DNA from: an uncultured Burkholderiales bacterium | GTDB taxonomy: Bacteria; Pseudomonadota; Gammaproteobacteria; Burkholderiales; Burkholderiaceae | Reading direction: 5' to 3' | Assembly (NCBI GenBank): GCA_903845315.1 | Contig: CAIMWY010000433.1 | Location: 1-8,816, forward strand | DNA: 8,816 bases | Shown here: piece by piece, positions 8,095 through 8,816 of the stretch | Numbering within the stretch: the stretch's first letter is position 1 | How the letters are laid out: every line of letters begins with the position of its first letter | Notes under the pieces: model-generated | Databases searched by the model: none | Seen by the model: only the letters and a program-made list of their open reading frames with translations | What the model was told of the DNA's origin: nothing | Program-made: the position numbers and the translations under genes

Positions 8095-8123
8095 AAAAAA
8101 CGTGCTCGCTGCCAAGCGACAGC
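8095..8123 (-). promoter_or_regulatory. Hairpin plus T-run in the leader of the RND operon (possible attenuator)
   Basis: Within the 103 bp between the His-rich gene and the adaptor, the minus strand reads GCTGTC-GCTT-GGCAGC (8123-8108). This can form a 6-bp stem with one G-U pair. It is followed after 7 bases by six Ts (8100-8095). An alternative stem TCGCT-TGGC-AGCGA (8119-8106) overlaps it and lies 5 bases from the Ts. The hairpin-to-T distance is longer than in a standard intrinsic terminator, so this is at best a weak terminator or attenuator, and possibly coincidence. No good -35/-10 pair is seen in this gap. Confidence 0.2.
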
Positions 8124-8168
8124 CTGATCAACACCACGGGTCATCAGACCACAACGGTGTGACACAAG

Positions 8169-8178
8169 CGCTTAAGCG
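8169..8178. other. Perfect 10-bp palindrome over the stop of the His-rich gene
   Basis: CGCTTAAGCG is a perfect palindrome that includes the TAA stop at 8172-8174. Flanking CACA (8163-8166) and TGTG (8179-8182) extend the symmetry with a 2-nt bulge, for an imperfect 20-bp dyad. It could be a protein-binding site or a small 3' hairpin. With no T-run it is not a clear terminator. Confidence 0.3.
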
Positions 8179-8606
8179 TGTGGGTGTGAGAAAGGAGGCG
8201 CGTGTGCCGGGGGCGGCAGACCCGCGCTAAAGGGCGCGTGCGCTGCACGGGGCGCTTGCCAAGGTGCTGTGGCCAGCAGTGGCGTTTGGTTAGACGCGCC
8301 TGGATGCACCGGGTGATCTGAGGCGCTGGTGGAGGGTTCTTGGTCGTGATCACTGTTGCTGAGCTCACGTGTGTGCGAGGTGGCCACACCCAAAGCGGCT
8401 GATTCGGGACTGTCCGTTTGGCTCAGCTCAAAAGCATGGCCCCCATGCATGACCTGCGACACCGATTGGCTGACCCCGTCCAGGTGAAACCCGGTGCGAC
8501 TGCTGCTGCCGTAATGCGCATGCAAAAACGGCCCGAGTGCCAGCAACACCCAAAGGGTAGTCAGCAGCGCGAGCCGAGAGCGGTGGAGCAGGGTGGGGGT
8601 GGTCAC
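8172..8606 (-). CDS. Small His-rich, probably exported protein upstream of the RND operon
   Basis: I do not recognise a named family. The frame encodes 144 residues from a GTG at 8604-8606; no in-frame ATG precedes the hydrophobic segment. LALLTTLWVLLALGPFLHA (12-30) is a signal peptide or anchor, followed by HYGSSSRTGFHLDG, then a low-complexity Ser/Asp/His-rich middle and a Pro/Ala/His-rich tail ending PPFSHPHA. It holds 14 His in 144 residues (positions 29, 31, 41, 54, 57, 78, 87, 98, 101, 123, 135, 141, 143 beyond the signal core, plus 8) and no Cys. An exported His-rich protein just before a metal RND operon suggests periplasmic metal binding, as a buffer, chaperone or sensor, comparable in position to CzcI. 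This is inference, as no homology to CzcI is evident. It lies 103 bp before the adaptor gene and 31 bp after the binding-protein gene. The ribosome-binding site is poor, so the start is uncertain. Confidence 0.68.
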   Translation of the reverse strand: MTTPTLLHRSRLALLTTLWVLLALGPFLHAHYGSSSRTGFHLDGVSQSVSQVMHGGHAFELSQTDSPESAALGVATSHTRELSNSDHDQEPSTSASDHPVHPGASNQTPLLATAPWQAPRAAHAPFSAGLPPPAHAPPFSHPHA

Positions 8607-8637
8607 ACCTGCATTCTAGGTTTGCTTTGTCTAGCCG

Positions 8638-8816
8638 TTAGTCGGCCTTCGCGCCTGAGCTTTTGACCACAGCGGCCCACTTGGGCACTTCGGCGCGCAA
8701 GAAGCTGCCAAATTCGGCGGCGCTGTTGCGGCTGCTGGACATGCCCAGCTGGGCAAATTTGTCCACCACGTCTTGCGACTCCATGGCGCGGTTGAGTGCG
8801 GCGTTGAGTTTGTCGA
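8638..8816 (-). CDS. Bug/TctC-family tripartite tricarboxylate transporter substrate-binding protein, C-terminal fragment
   Basis: Reading the minus strand from the right edge gives 58 residues before TAA (8638-8640), starting DKLNAALNRAMESQDVVDKF and ending VPKWAAVVKSSGAKAD. This is the standard C terminus of Bug-family periplasmic binding proteins: a KLNAAL helix, a VV-KF-LGM stretch, an AEFGSFLRAEVPKWAAVVK helix, and the short GAKAD tail. These proteins capture carboxylates or other small organic solutes for TctAB-type transporters and are strongly expanded in Comamonadaceae and Alcaligenaceae. The start and most of the protein lie outside the window, so its ligand and any transporter partners cannot be assessed. 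It runs in the same direction as the His-rich gene with 31 bp between them, so read-through is possible, though a functional link to metal efflux is unlikely. Confidence 0.9.
   Translation of the reverse strand, partial: DKLNAALNRAMESQDVVDKFAQLGMSSSRNSAAEFGSFLRAEVPKWAAVVKSSGAKAD

Noticed and set aside
8069..8137. Upstream extension of the adaptor to a GTG at 8137
   Set aside because: No ribosome-binding site, and the extension would bury the signal peptide, while AAGGAG is ideally placed for the ATG at 8068.
8418..8666. Plus-strand open frame across the His-rich gene and the binding-protein end
   Set aside because: It overlaps two minus-strand frames, and the binding-protein C terminus is clearly recognisable on the minus strand. 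No motif supports the plus-strand reading.

Overview
The window looks like chromosomal DNA of a beta-proteobacterium, most likely Burkholderiales/Comamonadaceae (Limnohabitans/Rhodoferax-like). This is inferred from the G+C-rich codon use of most genes, a Bug-type (tripartite tricarboxylate transporter) binding protein at the right edge, and the flavour of the metal-resistance proteins. No phage, IS element, CRISPR array, tRNA or rRNA is visible.

Layout from left to right. (i) The left edge holds the 3' part of a plus-strand calcineurin-like metallophosphoesterase gene (3-938), which enters the window already in frame. (ii) After a 64-bp convergent gap, everything else lies on the minus strand. 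Read in the direction of transcription (right to left), it runs: the 3' end of a Bug/TctC-type solute-binding protein (8638-8816); a short His-rich, probably exported protein (8172-8606); a heavy-metal RND efflux operon in the order adaptor (CzcB-like), pump (CzcA-like), outer-membrane channel (CzcC-like); then an arsenate reductase (ArsC, LMW-phosphatase fold) and an Acr3 arsenite permease.

The three RND genes overlap end to start (TGATG or ATGA, then ATGA), and arsC overlaps acr3 by ATGA, so each set should be translationally coupled. A gap of about 80 bp separates the RND block from arsC-acr3. The RND block should export metal cations across both membranes. ArsC reduces arsenate to arsenite, which Acr3 then extrudes through the inner membrane. 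No metalloregulator (ArsR, MerR, two-component pair, ECF sigma factor) is encoded in the window, so the control genes lie elsewhere.

The most notable points are the uncharacterised His-rich gene directly upstream of the RND operon, the mixed substrate signature of the RND pump (CzcA-like porter segment but a transmembrane-4 motif lacking the CzcA 'DFG' aspartate), and the co-directional RND-arsC-acr3 arrangement without a local regulator. I see no clearly unprecedented system. This is a multi-metal/metalloid resistance island with one poorly described component.
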